64,000 bases of DNA, taken from NCBI GenBank assembly GCA_030765065.1, contig CM060984.1:106683488-106747487 (forward strand), written 5' to 3'. Position 1 is the stretch's first letter. The number at the start of each line of letters is the position of its first letter. Positions 10,465 to 21,944 of this stretch are shown here, piece after piece. The notes beneath the pieces were generated by a model. That model was not told the origin of the DNA and made no database searches. It worked only from the letters and a program-made list of their open reading frames with translations. The stretch comes from Deroplatys truncata. Its lineage: Eukaryota > Arthropoda > Insecta > Mantodea > Mantidae. Position numbers and translations under genes: made by a program.

Positions 10465-10671
10465 AACCATGTTCACTCGCCTGTAGTCCACACACTACAG
10501 AAGAGGAGAGCTGAATGTCCGTTAAGTTTATACTTATTATCTCCCCTCTCTGGTCCCTAGTCACTACCGGCCAAATGCTGGCAACCCTGAATGTACAATC
10601 CCCCAAAGTACACTAACATAATCCCCTAAAAACCCGCTAAAACCACATTAAACACTTTAATAGAATGCAGA

Positions 10672-11200
10672 GGTAAACTTTAGCCCATGATTTGGGGGAA
10701 TTTTGCGCTATAAATTGGTACTACTGCTAAGCATGTAAGTTTCTGTTCTCCTCGAGCCAGGGTTTCTTTCTTTGTATACGCAAGCTTGTATTCTCCATTT
10801 TTGCTTTGAACAGGCTTTTTTATTAGAATAGCATTTTCTGGCTTAAATGATCGTTTTTTCAAACAATTTAAGATATTTTAATTAAACTTTAGGCTGATTA
10901 AAGAATCCTGCAAGTACTGTTACGGATGTCCTATGGTGTTAATAATATGTCTGATTATTTTAAAAAAACAAAGTAATTGCTGACACATTTTAATAAAAAG
11001 TTGGCATCATTAATAAAATAATACTAACCATCCTTAATAAATAATTTTACTGAATAGAAATAGATCAGTATACCTAGAAGGCATGTATTATATCTTGTAA
11101 AATTTCCAGTCTGACATTTTTAAGAATTTCTGAGATAATGAGTTATGAATTTAGCATATTTAACACTGGGTGAATAGAACTTTTCTGCCCTTAAGCCCAT
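10672..11200. repeat. Unnamed dispersed repeat, copy 2
   Basis: Partner of 7112-7910 in direct orientation, roughly three quarters identical in the best blocks by eye. It lacks the SINE, so it shows the pre-insertion state. A 60-codon minus-strand frame at 10680-10862 has no recognised motif. Confidence 0.6.
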
Positions 11201-11984
11201 CACAGTCATCAACTCCGTTGCCATTATGCTTTCAGACAACTCCTAGATGAACGTGTCTCTTTGCGGATGTTATGCTTATTTCATCACCAATAGTCAGGAC
11301 TTTTAAACTATCTCTCAAGATACAAACGTCCAGTACAAACCTTTTACACACGGTTAGAGAAAACGTAGTTCCTGTTAAACAGAATCTAAGAGAGGAGTTT
11401 GTTAAAAGGACGCTACCTGTAAAAACCTTTGGTGAGCTATAGATTTGTCGGCAGAGTGCGCAAACGGTTCGTCTCCTGGGGAAGGCGTGACGGTAGTCGC
11501 CCATCCATCTCTTTGACTGTAAGGATCTCCCGTATAGTGGCACGCGCCGAACCCTAGGGGACTGAGACTTTCGATGTTATATCTCTACGGTCAGCATTGT
11601 GTTTAAGGACCTCTAGGGATTTATAGGACAGAAATTCCCAAGGTATTCATTCAGTGAACCTCGGCCAGCCCAAATTCGACAAAGTAGAGGAAAGTTTTTC
11701 TCAGACAGCAGCCTATTCTAAATGTATGGACTATTGTATCATTGCTAAGCAACTGAGAGTTCCTGAAATAGAATAAGGTTTACTAAGAATTACGAAATAC
11801 ATAGGAGATGCATATTTAAAAAGGCTGTGACAATATAATTCCAATTAAACACTTTATGAGTCGTTGTCGTTGTTGATCCCAAACGTTGAACGAATAAAAC
11901 TCTGGAAACTCCTGAGAAAACTTTGATGACGGCTCAAAGGCTGACTGAGGAACGGCATCCGAAGTAAATATGGCATAAGAGCAA
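11201..11984. other. Unrecognised stretch upstream of a LINE relic
   Basis: No secure feature. Since it lies directly 5' of the RNase H relic, parts of it could be degraded reverse transcriptase sequence from the same LINE. I could not read any reverse transcriptase motif. Confidence 0.4.
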
Positions 11985-12720
11985 GGTAAGAAAGGTATTT
12001 TTCCTTGGGTGAATATACTACTGTTTTGAGACGGAAGTGTTTGCTATTATTCAATGCATACAAGAAAATATAACGAGAGCCTACATTGGTAAATAGATCC
12101 ATATCTGCTCAGATAGCCAGACTGCACTTAAAGCTCTAAGTAGTCATAAATTAATGTTAGGTTTTAAACGCCTAAACGTACTCATAAGCTTGGCAGAGCA
12201 GAATGAAGTTCAACTCATCTGGGTGCCGGGTCATAACGGCATAGAGGGAAATGAAAAAATTATAAAATTACAAGACACGGAGCAGCTTCACAATTTACTG
12301 GGCCAGAGCGGACTCTAGAAGCATCTCGAAGTTTAGTAAGAGAAGCTATTAAGAACTTTCCAAAGTAGAGCAACATAAAACCTGCCTTAAAACCCCAGAA
12401 AACAAACATGGTAAACTATTTATTAGAAAACCATGTAAGAAAGGAGCTAAAAGCTGACTTAAATGTAACAAACTTCAGCTGAGAACAAAATATTTCATTT
12501 CTCACAGGATATGCTTCTGTGAAAAAGCATCATAGCACAATGGGAGTGTTTCAGGGCAACTTAGATTGCAGATTGTGTAAGAAAGAAACTGAAACAGCCC
12601 AAAACACTAATTATGCTCCTGTGAGGCTTTGGCTTACAGGAGATATATCGCTTTTGGGAAGATGTTTTATACAGAAGAATTTGAAAACATATCTGCTATA
12701 AGACTGTATTCCTCGGTAAA
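11985..12720 (+). pseudogene. Non-LTR retrotransposon ORF2 relic: RNase H and C-terminal region
   Basis: Translated in shifting frames, the sequence shows SLGEYTTV, then ETEVFAIIQCIQENITRAYI, then ICSDSQTALKAL (SDSQTAL at 12109-12129). AEQNEVQLIWVPGHNGIEGN follows, with WVPGH from 12220. SDSQTAL and WVPGHxGIxGNE are signature motifs of the RNase H domain in Jockey/I-type LINEs. Downstream at 12519-12605 the segment CRLCKKETETAQ resembles the cysteine motif typical of the ORF2 C-terminus. Several stops and frameshifts show that it is dead. The 3' end is not defined. Confidence 0.8.
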
Positions 12721-13081
12721 GGGTACAGGCATAATGAATTGGCCTTAGAACTATACAGGTAGCACAATAAGCTCAAGGCTGAAGTCATAGCTTACTGGAC
12801 GTTATATTGTTACTATAAGACAATAAAAGCACCAAATTTGAAACTTTCATAACATTTGTTTACTAGATTTCTTCCTTTTCTTTTTCTTTTGCGGCTTTTA
12901 AACTCCTATAAGCCTTATAGAGCAACGAGGCCTTTGTGGTATGAGAATCGATAAAACTTAACTATACATCAAGGAAATGTTATTTAGGTAATGGAGTGTA
13001 AATTTTAAACTGTTGCTTTCTAAATCCACGCTGGTCCCGGGTTCGCATTCCATCGGGCCTATCACTCTTACCTTAGTTTTT
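12721..13081. other. LINE 3' flank, no clear feature
   Basis: Probably the 3' untranslated part of the LINE relic followed by a T-rich stretch. No tail or target duplication was recognised. Confidence 0.4.
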
Positions 13082-14003
13082 ATTTTCTCTTCCATGTATA
13101 TGCATAGTAGGTAGAGACGGTATTGCATTCCACCCAAAAATTTCAAAGGAAATGTATGTTTTGAGCCCCCTGAATCCTAAAAGAAGTAGTTTTAGAAAAA
13201 GGTCCACGCGTGTGTGTGTGTATGTGTGTGTATCTGTGAATAGCATAACTCAAAAGGAAAAGTCGACATATACCAAATTTGCTATTTAAATTCAGTATCT
13301 TCCAAAGATGCGACAAGAAGGTTTCCAAGAAAATGCCCAAAACACCAGACTACTCTTTACATGGAATATTTTTGAATGCTTAATTTTCCTAAAAATTCCT
13401 ATAGGATGCTTCATTAAAGTACCATATACTAAATATATTTATATAACAAATAAAAGGTAAAAAAATGGTGATGAAGATGAAACTTTTTCAGGAAAATATC
13501 TCCATCCCATACTAATCTTTACATGAAAATTAATTTTTTTATTTTCTTAAAAATGACTATAACGATTTTGATTGGAATGACGTATGTTTAAGATATTTTC
13601 ATGATTACTAAAAGTTATATCTTTTCCAAGATCTTTTCCATGAGTAGATTCTGAAGACCCCTTTATTTGGAATGAATTTTGCATAACTGGTAAACCATAC
13701 GATATTAATAAGGGGTTTTAACAAAGAAAAGGCAAATCCGTTTAAAACGCACAATTTAATTCAAATAACTTTTTTCGTGGCAACAGCCATTTCCGAGATA
13801 TTTATTATTGTTAATTTAAATTTTATTAATTGTTTTTCTAATCAATTGTTTCTCACGATATCGTGAAAAGAGGATACAACTTCAAGGCCAGCATCTAGCG
13901 ACCCGCTTTTAAAGATTTTCTATTCAGCCTTCTGTATCTCGATTTTCTTGATTGACATGAAGTAGTAAAAAAATAAGCTTTGCAAGAATAGTTTGTTATA
14001 GTT
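13082..14003 (+). mobile_element. HINE-like element, subfamily B, with internal duplication
   Basis: The 5' end is worn (ATTTTCTCTTCC...GTAGGTAGAGACGG). About 140 bp of the central region occurs twice: 13308-13445 and again, diverged, at 13477-13620. Both copies have the TTTACATG and TATTTTC/ATTTTCT landmarks. The 3' end is lost after AAGAATAGTTTGT. Confidence 0.65.
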
Positions 14004-14063
14004 ATTTAAGAGTAAACGATTATGATTAAGGAATATCACCTGAATGTAAGCCATCCGAGTTTT

Positions 14064-14866
14064 ACTTTCTCTGCCACATATCATACATAGTAGGTAAAGA
14101 AGGTATTGCATTCCACCTAAAAATTTGATATTTCACCGTACATACATGTTTTGGTGTGTGTGTGCTTGTGTGTGTATTGTCTGTGAACAGCACAACTCAA
14201 AAACGAAAAGTCGGATAAATACCAAACTTCGTATCCAGGTTCAGTAGCTTCCAAATTTGCTACACGAAGATCTTCAACCCTTTTCATAAAGCATTTTTCA
14301 CACATTTTGATTTTACAAAAAATACCTCTATCGATTTTTATTAAAATACTATATATTAAAAATATTTACAAGACAAATAAAATGCATATCTTGAATCTTT
14401 TGGGAATAGCCTATAAAGCCCGGTTCATTCAGAAGGAATATTGTACAATCTTGTGAAATTGGTGAACGTTAGGCGATAGACGAACATGTACTACACAAAA
14501 AATGTAAATCTCCTTAAAACACACAATTTCTTTCAAAGAAAGTTTTTGTGACATCAGCCATTTCTGACATATCCGTTATTAATAGTTGCTTCACCATTCT
14601 TTTAAAGTCCTGTCAATTTTCAGGTATTTCTCGCGATGTCATGGAAAGAGTATGGAATTTTAAGGCCAGTGTATAGCGTCCAGTTCTAAAACGTTTGACT
14701 ATCGCTGTATCCATAACAAAATGCATAATTCATCTATTTCCTGAATGTTTTATCTTGATTAAAAGGAAGTAGATAGGAAAATCAACTTTCTGCGAATAAT
14801 TTGTGCACCCACTAATAAGCATAAAGATAAAGGACAGAGAAAGTCATGTGAATGTAACACATAAGA
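14064..14866 (+). mobile_element. HINE-like element, subfamily B, near full length
   Basis: 5' ACTTTCTCTGCC with a partner arm GTAGGTAAAGAAGG; 3' end GGACAGAGAAAGTCATGTG ending AACACATAAGA. The DNA between the GAAATTTCACC-type block and the TGTGTGTGCTTG microsatellite is shortened. Confidence 0.75.
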
Positions 14867-15162
14867 ATTTGTTTAAAGTTGTGAAGTATGTGTAAAGGCA
14901 AATGGTCAATATCTTAGCTAGATAGACCAACCCGGTCACATTTACATATAAAGGAATGAAAATGTAGGAATATTTTTGAAAACTGTAAGGTAATCTGCAG
15001 CTTTCGTGGGATCGTAACATAAATGTTAAAAGCGTTGTCAGATCACGCTAAAAATGTTGCTGATAACTGCTCTACAAAATTCAAGGAAGATAAAGTAGTA
15101 TGAATATAACAGGCTAGTTCCCACATTTAAACATTTGAATCTTCCCTTTACTCCTTAGTTCT

Positions 15163-15470
15163 GAGGCGTGCACGTGGTGTAATGGGTGAGGCGTTCGGGT
15201 CCCCCACCATTGAATGTGTTTAAGGATGTGTGATTTTACAGCCTGTACCCATTCACATTATGAGGAATATGAGGTGTTACGATAGTTAGAGATGTGTAGG
15301 TCCAGTGGATCAACTTTTGGCTGAGGAAAGCGCTATAGTGGCCACATAATCTCTTTGTATCGACTGGTCTCTGCCGTGTGCATGTAGGCTGGGACGGTAG
15401 CTGGATTTGTCGGCTGTGACGTGTTCAAGGCTTGGTAGCACAGTTGCTCCTTACAGCAAGTGTGTCATTA
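15163..15470 (+). mobile_element. Possible tRNA-derived SINE, weak
   Basis: An A-box-like GTGTAATGGGTGAGGCG stands at the start of a GC-richer patch of about 300 bp in AT-rich DNA. A clear B box is not seen, so this is only a suggestion. Confidence 0.25.
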
Positions 15471-15849
15471 AATATCAGACCCATTTGCAAGAAAATTATC
15501 AAAAATATTCTGTATATTATTAAAGAAAGTGGATTGCATGAAAGGCAGTTATCACTCCAAGTGTAATTTTTGAAAACTGGTAGTGTGATTATTAGTTAAA
15601 ACCAAATTAGAGGCACAATTTAATTAATTATTAATATAAGTAAGAAGCAAATTATTTCCTTGATTGCCTTTAAATTTATTAATTTTAAAAAGAGATTTGT
15701 ATTAATTTGATTTTATAGATTAATTAATATTCCAATTTCTATTAAACATTCAATAAGTTAATCTGGGAGAAGTTCCTTCAAATTCTGATAAAAATATTAT
15801 AATCGGGTCAGTGGTTTTCAACGTTATCTTGGATACACTCGTAGAATAA
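15471..15849. other. No recognised feature
   Basis: AT-rich with many short TTAATT-type runs. Nothing recognised. Confidence 0.5.
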
Positions 15850-15979
15850 TCTTTTAGTAAATTTTGGGGGGATTCAAGGGATCTCAAAGCATGTACCTAT
15901 TCCCGATGAAATATCGATATCGAAGTTTTGGTGTAATGAAATATTTTGCTAACCACTAAGTGAGTTCTAAAGAAAGTAA
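15850..15979 (-). mobile_element. HINE-like 5' end fragment, eroded
   Basis: It keeps the family blocks GGATTCAAGGGATCTCAAAG, CGATGAAATATCGATATCGA and a terminal TAAAGAAAGT. The hairpin has decayed. Confidence 0.55.
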
Positions 15980-16751
15980 AACTATGAACTGCACATTCAA
16001 AATAATATTATCTGCATACAGCACACATTTGCACAGAGAAATGTGCAATTAAGCAAATTTATACTAACGTTTCTTTGGTAGAAAGAGAAAGGAAAGAAAC
16101 AGGATATATTTCATCTGAAATAACACATTTAGAACATTATTACACAGCCATTTGCACTTCAGAAATTTAGATTAGTACACGTGAAGATGCTGCATATTGG
16201 GAGAAGTGGCTTTATTGGTTCGCCAATTTAGTATAACCGAATCTTAATTTTCGTACTATATCCCTAAGGCTATCCAGTAAATTCGATATGGTAATGTGAT
16301 ACTACCACCATAAGTTTATAGTTATTACTTTCTGGCTTTTTAAGCTTATTTTAGAAACAAATTTACAATGTTATTAATGCTCAGAAACTAAACGAATGTA
16401 ATGAGACGAGAACTAAATCAGCTGCGCCAATATCCTATAGAACCGTCTTTGCGAATCTAATTAAACTTTTTTCATTAGGAAAGGTTTTTTTATTCATTCC
16501 TCAATTCGTAACTTCAAACCGGAAAGATTTAATCATCTTGTCCCCTTTCCATATTAAGTCAGAGATCCTAATTATTAAACCAATTTACACAAAGAAAGTA
16601 TGCTTTGTACTTTACACGGTAGCTAACATTAAATTTGTTCAAACACAGCTCCCTCTGTGATACAACCTATGCATCCTTAGCATAATAAATTAAATTATAG
16701 AAGACGACAAACATTTAAGAAAGAAGACAACGGGGGTAGTGTTTAGAAAAG
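15980..16751. other. No recognised feature
   Basis: AT-rich unique-looking sequence without coding motif or recognised repeat. Confidence 0.5.
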
Positions 16752-17445
16752 TCTGATGTATTGAACCTTCTCTACTCTTGCAAAAACTATACAAATGCTT
16801 ATTCTCCATCTATTTCATATTAATCTATTACTAATGTTGTTGTAGGTGCAAGGGGAATATGGTTGGCTATAAGCGATAGTTAAGTTTTTTTAGAGCTGGT
16901 TGCTACGTGGAGCATTCTATTCTCTCTGAATGTCCAGGACAAAAAAACGAATAATGAATTCCCATTTGAAAAAAAGTAGAAGTATTGGAAAATTCAAACA
17001 AATAATACGGAATATCTCGGAAATGATACACTAGACAAAAACGTGTACATGGCATAAATTGTGTGCTTTAACGAGAGCTACACTTTTTGTGTAGTAAAAT
17101 TTCGTCCATTTCTTACCTTTACCAGTTATGGGAAAGTCATCCAGAAAGAAGAGAATTTTTGGGAACATTCCGAGAAAATTAAAGACATACATCTCATTTG
17201 GCTTACAAGTAACTTAAAAATATGATACTTTAATCAAAATCGTTAGAGTGATTTTTGAGAAAATCAAAATTTTCTAAAAATGTCATGTTCCAAGGGTAGT
17301 CTGTGGTAGGAGAATTTTTTTGAAAATCTTCGTGACGCATCCTTGGGAGAAAAACTCAAATACCAAGTCTGGTATTTGTCCGAATTTTCGTTTTCGAGTT
17401 AAGCTATTTACAGACAGACACACACACGGACATTTTACAAACGTT
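16752..17445 (-). mobile_element. HINE-like element, subfamily A, 5'-truncated
   Basis: It starts TCTGATGTATTGAACC with CTTCTCTACTCTTG and runs through the central block to the ACACACACGGACATTTT microsatellite region. At that point the next copy, in the same orientation, begins (TTCTGATGTG at 17446). Confidence 0.7.
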
Positions 17446-18399
17446 TCTGATGTGTTACACTCACATGACTTTCTCTACTCTTGTACAAACTATTTTTACA
17501 AACTCTTATTCTCCATCTATTTCATATTAATCGAGATGAACATTTGCAGAAACGATCTTTTGACATGCAAAGAGAATTACATTTTACACGTAGCGACCTG
17601 CACTAAAATATTTGACTATCGCTTAAGGCCTACTATGTTTCCCTTGTTTTGTATTTGCAAGGGCAATATAGAAATATAGTAGCCTTTAAGCATAGACATC
17701 TCTTATTAGCTGGTTGCTATGTGCAGCACCATTCTCTTTGCCACAGATTGTTATCCAAGACAACAAAATGAATAACGAATTCCCATTTGAGAAAATAAGT
17801 ATTGAATAATTTAAGGGAATAACAAGCAATATCTCGAAAATGGTTCACTCAACAAAAAAATTACATATGACATAAATTGTGTATTTTAACGCGATCTACA
17901 TTTTTGGTGTAGTAAAATTTTGTCTATCTCTTATGGTTTACCAGTTATGCAAAATTCTTTCACAATGAAGAATACTTTTGGAGACATTCCCAGGAAATTC
18001 AAGATGTGCATTTTATTTGTCATGAAAATATCTTAAACATATGATATTTTAATCAAAATCCTTAGAGCCATTTTTGAGAAAATTAAAATTTTAGAAAAAT
18101 GTTCTATGTAAAGGGTAATCTGGGGTGAGGGGATTTTCTTGAAAACCTTCGAGTTCCATCTCTGAAAGATACTGAACCTAAATACCAAGTTTGGTGTTTA
18201 GCCGATTTATCCGACTGTTCGTTTTTGAGTTATGCTATTCACAGACGCACACACAGACACACACACGGAAATGTTTCCAAAAATGCTTTTTTTTTGGACT
18301 CAGGAGGTCTCAAAACATATATTTCCGGTGAAATCTCGGTATCGAATTTTTTGGCGGAATACAATACGTCCCCTACTTGCTACACGTAGCAGAGAAAGT
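17446..18399 (-). mobile_element. HINE-like element, full length, fold-back variant
   Basis: Both ends are present: TCTGATGTGTTACACTCAC at the 3' side, GCTACACGTAGCAGAGAAAGT at the 5' side. Between 17569 and about 17745 a segment of about 80 bp occurs as an inverted pair (GCAAAGAGAATTACATT... on one arm, AATGGTGCTGCACATAGC... as reverse complement of the other). The pair meets at CCCTTGTTTTGTATTTGCAAGGG. The same fold-back occurs in the copy at 42234-43042. Confidence 0.75.
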
Positions 18400-18487
18400 A
18401 AAAAACAGTAGCATCAAAGCAATTTGTTATTATATATCCCACACAAAAGAAATAAGTTTAAGTAACAGAATAGTCTTCATAGCAGCA

Positions 18488-19394
18488 TACCCACCAAAAG
18501 TTTAAAGACACTAGACTATTTCTACTAAATGTTTTCTCTCCTTATAGCGCCTTATATTTAATTACAAAAATTAGCTTTATAAAAAGGATATTTCAAAAGA
18601 AAAAGTGTGTAACGTCATTACGTTTTCTTGAGTTTTTCCGTTTTAGAATTATTGAGAAAAATTCTCATTCTTTTAACTTTGTGGGGATCTGGTCATGAAA
18701 ATAAACGGGGTAGTAATGTTATCTTTTCTGAGAGCAAGCACACATCTACGACAAGGAACATTTGTAAATATTAAGATTATTATTATATAACAGTTCATAA
18801 AAAATTGACACAAATTTTATTACCTTACAACATCCTATAAAAACACGCCTAAATTAGCACTAACCTTGAATTAAATCGCATGCTGAAAGAGCCTTAGAAG
18901 TCGGAGTGTTGCCTGTTTATAGTGTATGGTATGAACCACCGAATATGCTTGGACGATTTGTATTGCCACGGCATTCAGTTGTTAGGTAGCTTCCATTTTG
19001 CTCTGGTGTGAAACGTGATTATTGCGTAAAAATGTGGAAAGAAGTATAAAGGCGTACCTAAAATGGCAACTATTTGTATGTGGCAAGTCATATAGGAATG
19101 TTGCAACTCAATTAGGATTAAGTAAAACATGTGTGGCAGAGACAATAGACAAATATAAGAAGTGGCAACATTCCAGACCTCGAGTGAAATGGTAGATGTA
19201 TCCAAACAGTATGCAGTATGCCTAAACGAGTAAAACAGTGTTTGAAAGCCAAGTGAGGACCAATAGACTATTAAAAATATCTGCAATGTATTTTTGGAGA
19301 AACAGATCATAAATTTGTAATAATGTATAATGCTACATGTGATAATAAAAGCTTCATCACTTCAATGGTTGCCAAACTTTTCATGGAGCCTGTA
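18488..19394 (+). mobile_element. Tc1-like element relic
   Basis: The left end CCACCAAAAGTTTAAAGACA and the reverse complement of the right end (CCATGAAAAGTTTGGCAACC) are similar and lie about 900 bp apart. Inside, 19094-19194 encodes RNVATQLGLSKTCVAETI, a helix-turn-helix signature of Tc1-type transposases, then a stop. The catalytic region is not recognisable. The rest is AT-rich decay. Confidence 0.45.
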
Positions 19395-19764
19395 TATATT
19401 ACTTTTGTGAAAATTGTCTTCAATATGTTGTTAAGAAAGTATAGGTGTTGTCCAAAGTTAAGTTCTTTTTTTATTTTGCCTTCATAATCATGCTGTTAGC
19501 TGAATAATTTGAAGAAAATGAAACCTTGAAACTCAAAAGCCTATCTCTCGTGTAAATCTTCGTACTTGAACTAAGGACAGTGCTCTCTGAATTCTAAGAC
19601 ATTCTATCAAGTGGTTGAACGTGATAACTTTTCTGGCTACAGAAGAATTCTCATTGAAGCACTGCAATCACACCAAAAACCAAATCCTGCTAGCTCATCG
19701 TTCTAACATAGATGCTCACGATCCGGATCTCTATTACGTACTTACAAGTAGGTGATCCAAACAA
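19395..19764. other. No recognised feature
   Basis: AT-rich, no motif or repeat recognised. Confidence 0.5.
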
Positions 19765-20022
19765 TAGTTCGATGTCGAAATCCCACCGCAAAATACATGT
19801 TTTGAGACCTCCTGAACCTCCCCAAAGAAGCAGTTTAGAAAAAGGTTTGTATATGAGTAAACAGCATAATTCTAAAACGAAAAATCTATCAATCCTAAAC
19901 ATGGTAATTAAGTTCAGCATCTTCCAAAAATGGACAGAAAGTTTAAAAAAAGAAAATAAGATTACAAAATATTTGTCTTGAATTTTGTGAAGTCCTCTTC
20001 AATCGGAAGTATTTTTGACAGT
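19765..20022 (+). mobile_element. HINE-like internal fragment
   Basis: It carries TTCGATGTCGAAATCCCACC, ACATGTTTTGAGACCTCC, the AACAGCATAATTCTAAAACG block and GAAGTCCTCTTCAATCGGAAG. Both ends are missing and there is an internal deletion. Confidence 0.6.
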
Positions 20023-21139
20023 AAATTATAATAAGTAGATCCAAAAATGCAAAATTTCAATACAGAAAACAAGCAGAACTATTTAAAACACACAGTGAGC
20101 TACTCCGTAAGAAGTAATGATGGGTCGTGGAACATTTGTCTTTTACACTGATATCTATCTGTCTGTTACTCTGACTGTTTTGTGTCTATGCATAGCTCTG
20201 TTACACTCTCTGATAACTGTCTGTTGTACTGGTTATTGTGTTGTTATGTAATGCACTGTTACATTGCCTGATGTCTGCAATGCTCCGAAATTACTTCACG
20301 TTTTAAAATTAAGCAAGAAAACAACAAGGTTTTACTACAACAAATTTGTTACAGCTATTAGATTAGATTATAGTAACCTGAATGTTTGTCGCACTCTCTG
20401 TCATTCGTGCCCAAAATGTAGTACCTTGTGTCTTGAAACGATAAATAAGACAGCCACTCGCATGCACTCCCTTCTGGGAGAGAAGTGAGCAGGTGTTAGG
20501 GACTGTGATGTAGCCAGTTATCAGCACAGCATGGTAAGTAATTATGAATGCAAATCTTAGTTATTCTATACTTAATCATGAACAGAGGTTTTTGCATCCT
20601 CAGAGAAAAGAATATCAAAAAATGCTTTGTCTTCTTTATATAAGACACGGCAACTTGGAATACCGATATTACGGCACTGCTATAGGAAGTGCGTCATTTC
20701 TGTTATTGGCACGCCTGCCATAATGAGATAATTACGCGCGATAATGAATACAGTAACAACCTGTTTATGATGGATTGTATAAACCAATTTTATTCCAGAA
20801 TAGCAAATACTTTAATACAGTAAAATAATATGACTTTCATTTGTATTGTAACGGAGAATTATCCGTTTAAGGCAATGCATCTGTGAAAATAAAACAATCG
20901 ACAAGTTTTTTTCTAATTGCTTTGACATTTTTACCGTTTACTCAGCACTTAAAACATATAGTGCACACAACATTTTATCGACCTATGTCAAACCGTTGTT
21001 AAGATCTCAAATTTTTATTCATAATTAACCACTTTGTTATATGGTAGTATACAGCACTCTTTGGTTTTACGTATCGCTCAGTACACAAATATAAACTAAT
21101 TGTTGAGCAGGCATATCTTAATTGGCATTAGCGCTTTTT
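20023..21139. other. No recognised feature
   Basis: A TCTG/CTGT-rich stretch at about 20150-20260 looks like degraded simple repeat. A 74-codon frame at 20264-20488 with several cysteines has no recognised family. Confidence 0.5.
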
Positions 21140-21944
21140 ACTTTCTCTACTACGTATAGTATAAGTAGGGGAAGTATTGTATTCCACCCAAAAATTCGAT
21201 ACGGTGATCTCACCGGAAATATATGTTTTGAGGCCCCCTGAATCCAAAAAAGGCATTTTTGAAAACATATCCGTGTGTGTGTGTCTGTGAACAGCATAAC
21301 TCAGAAACGAATAGTCGGATAAACACCAAACTTGGTATTTAGGTTCAGTATCTTACAGAGATGCGACACGAAAGTTGTCTAGAAAATCCCCCCCAGATTA
21401 CCCATTACATGGAACATTTTTCGAAAATTGTAATTTTCTCAAAAATTGTCTAACGATTTTAAATAAAATACCATAAGTTTAAGACACTTTTATGGCAAAT
21501 GAATTGTATATCTCGAATTTTCTGGGAATGCCTCCAAAAGTATTCTTCATTGTGAACGAAGTTTGCATAACTTATGGTAAACCATAAGAGATAGACAAAA
21601 TTTTACTACACCAAAAATACAGATCGCGTTAAAATATACAATTTATGTCATATAGAATTTTTTTGTTGAGTGAACCATTTTCAAGATATTGATTGTATTC
21701 CCTTAAATTTTTCAATACTTATACTTTTTCTCAAATGGTAATTCGTTTTTCATTTTTTATGTCCTGGACATGCAAAGAGAATGAAATGCGCCACATAGCA
21801 ACCAGCTCTTAAAAGATTTGACTATCGCTTAAAGCCTACCATATTCCCCTTGCACCTACAAGAAAATTAGCAATAAGATTAATATCTCGATTAACATGAA
21901 GCATATGGAGAGTAACCTTTTGTAAAATAGTTTGTACAAGGGTA
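21140..21944 (+). mobile_element. HINE-like element, subfamily A, nearly full length
   Basis: The complete 5' end (ACTTTCTCTACTACGTATAG, partner arm AGTAGGG) and all internal blocks are present. The element breaks off within the 3' subterminal repeat at GTACAAGGGTAT. Internal sequence is close to the copy at 5532-6382. Confidence 0.8.

Larger units (their letters stand above)
8800..10671. other. No recognised feature apart from simple repeats
   Basis: AT-rich sequence. A CpG-rich patch at 8905-8960 has inverted arms CGCGGA/TCCGCG and could belong to the end of the preceding transposon. Microsatellites at 9832-9879 and 10433-10462 are listed separately. No coding motif was recognised. Confidence 0.5.
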
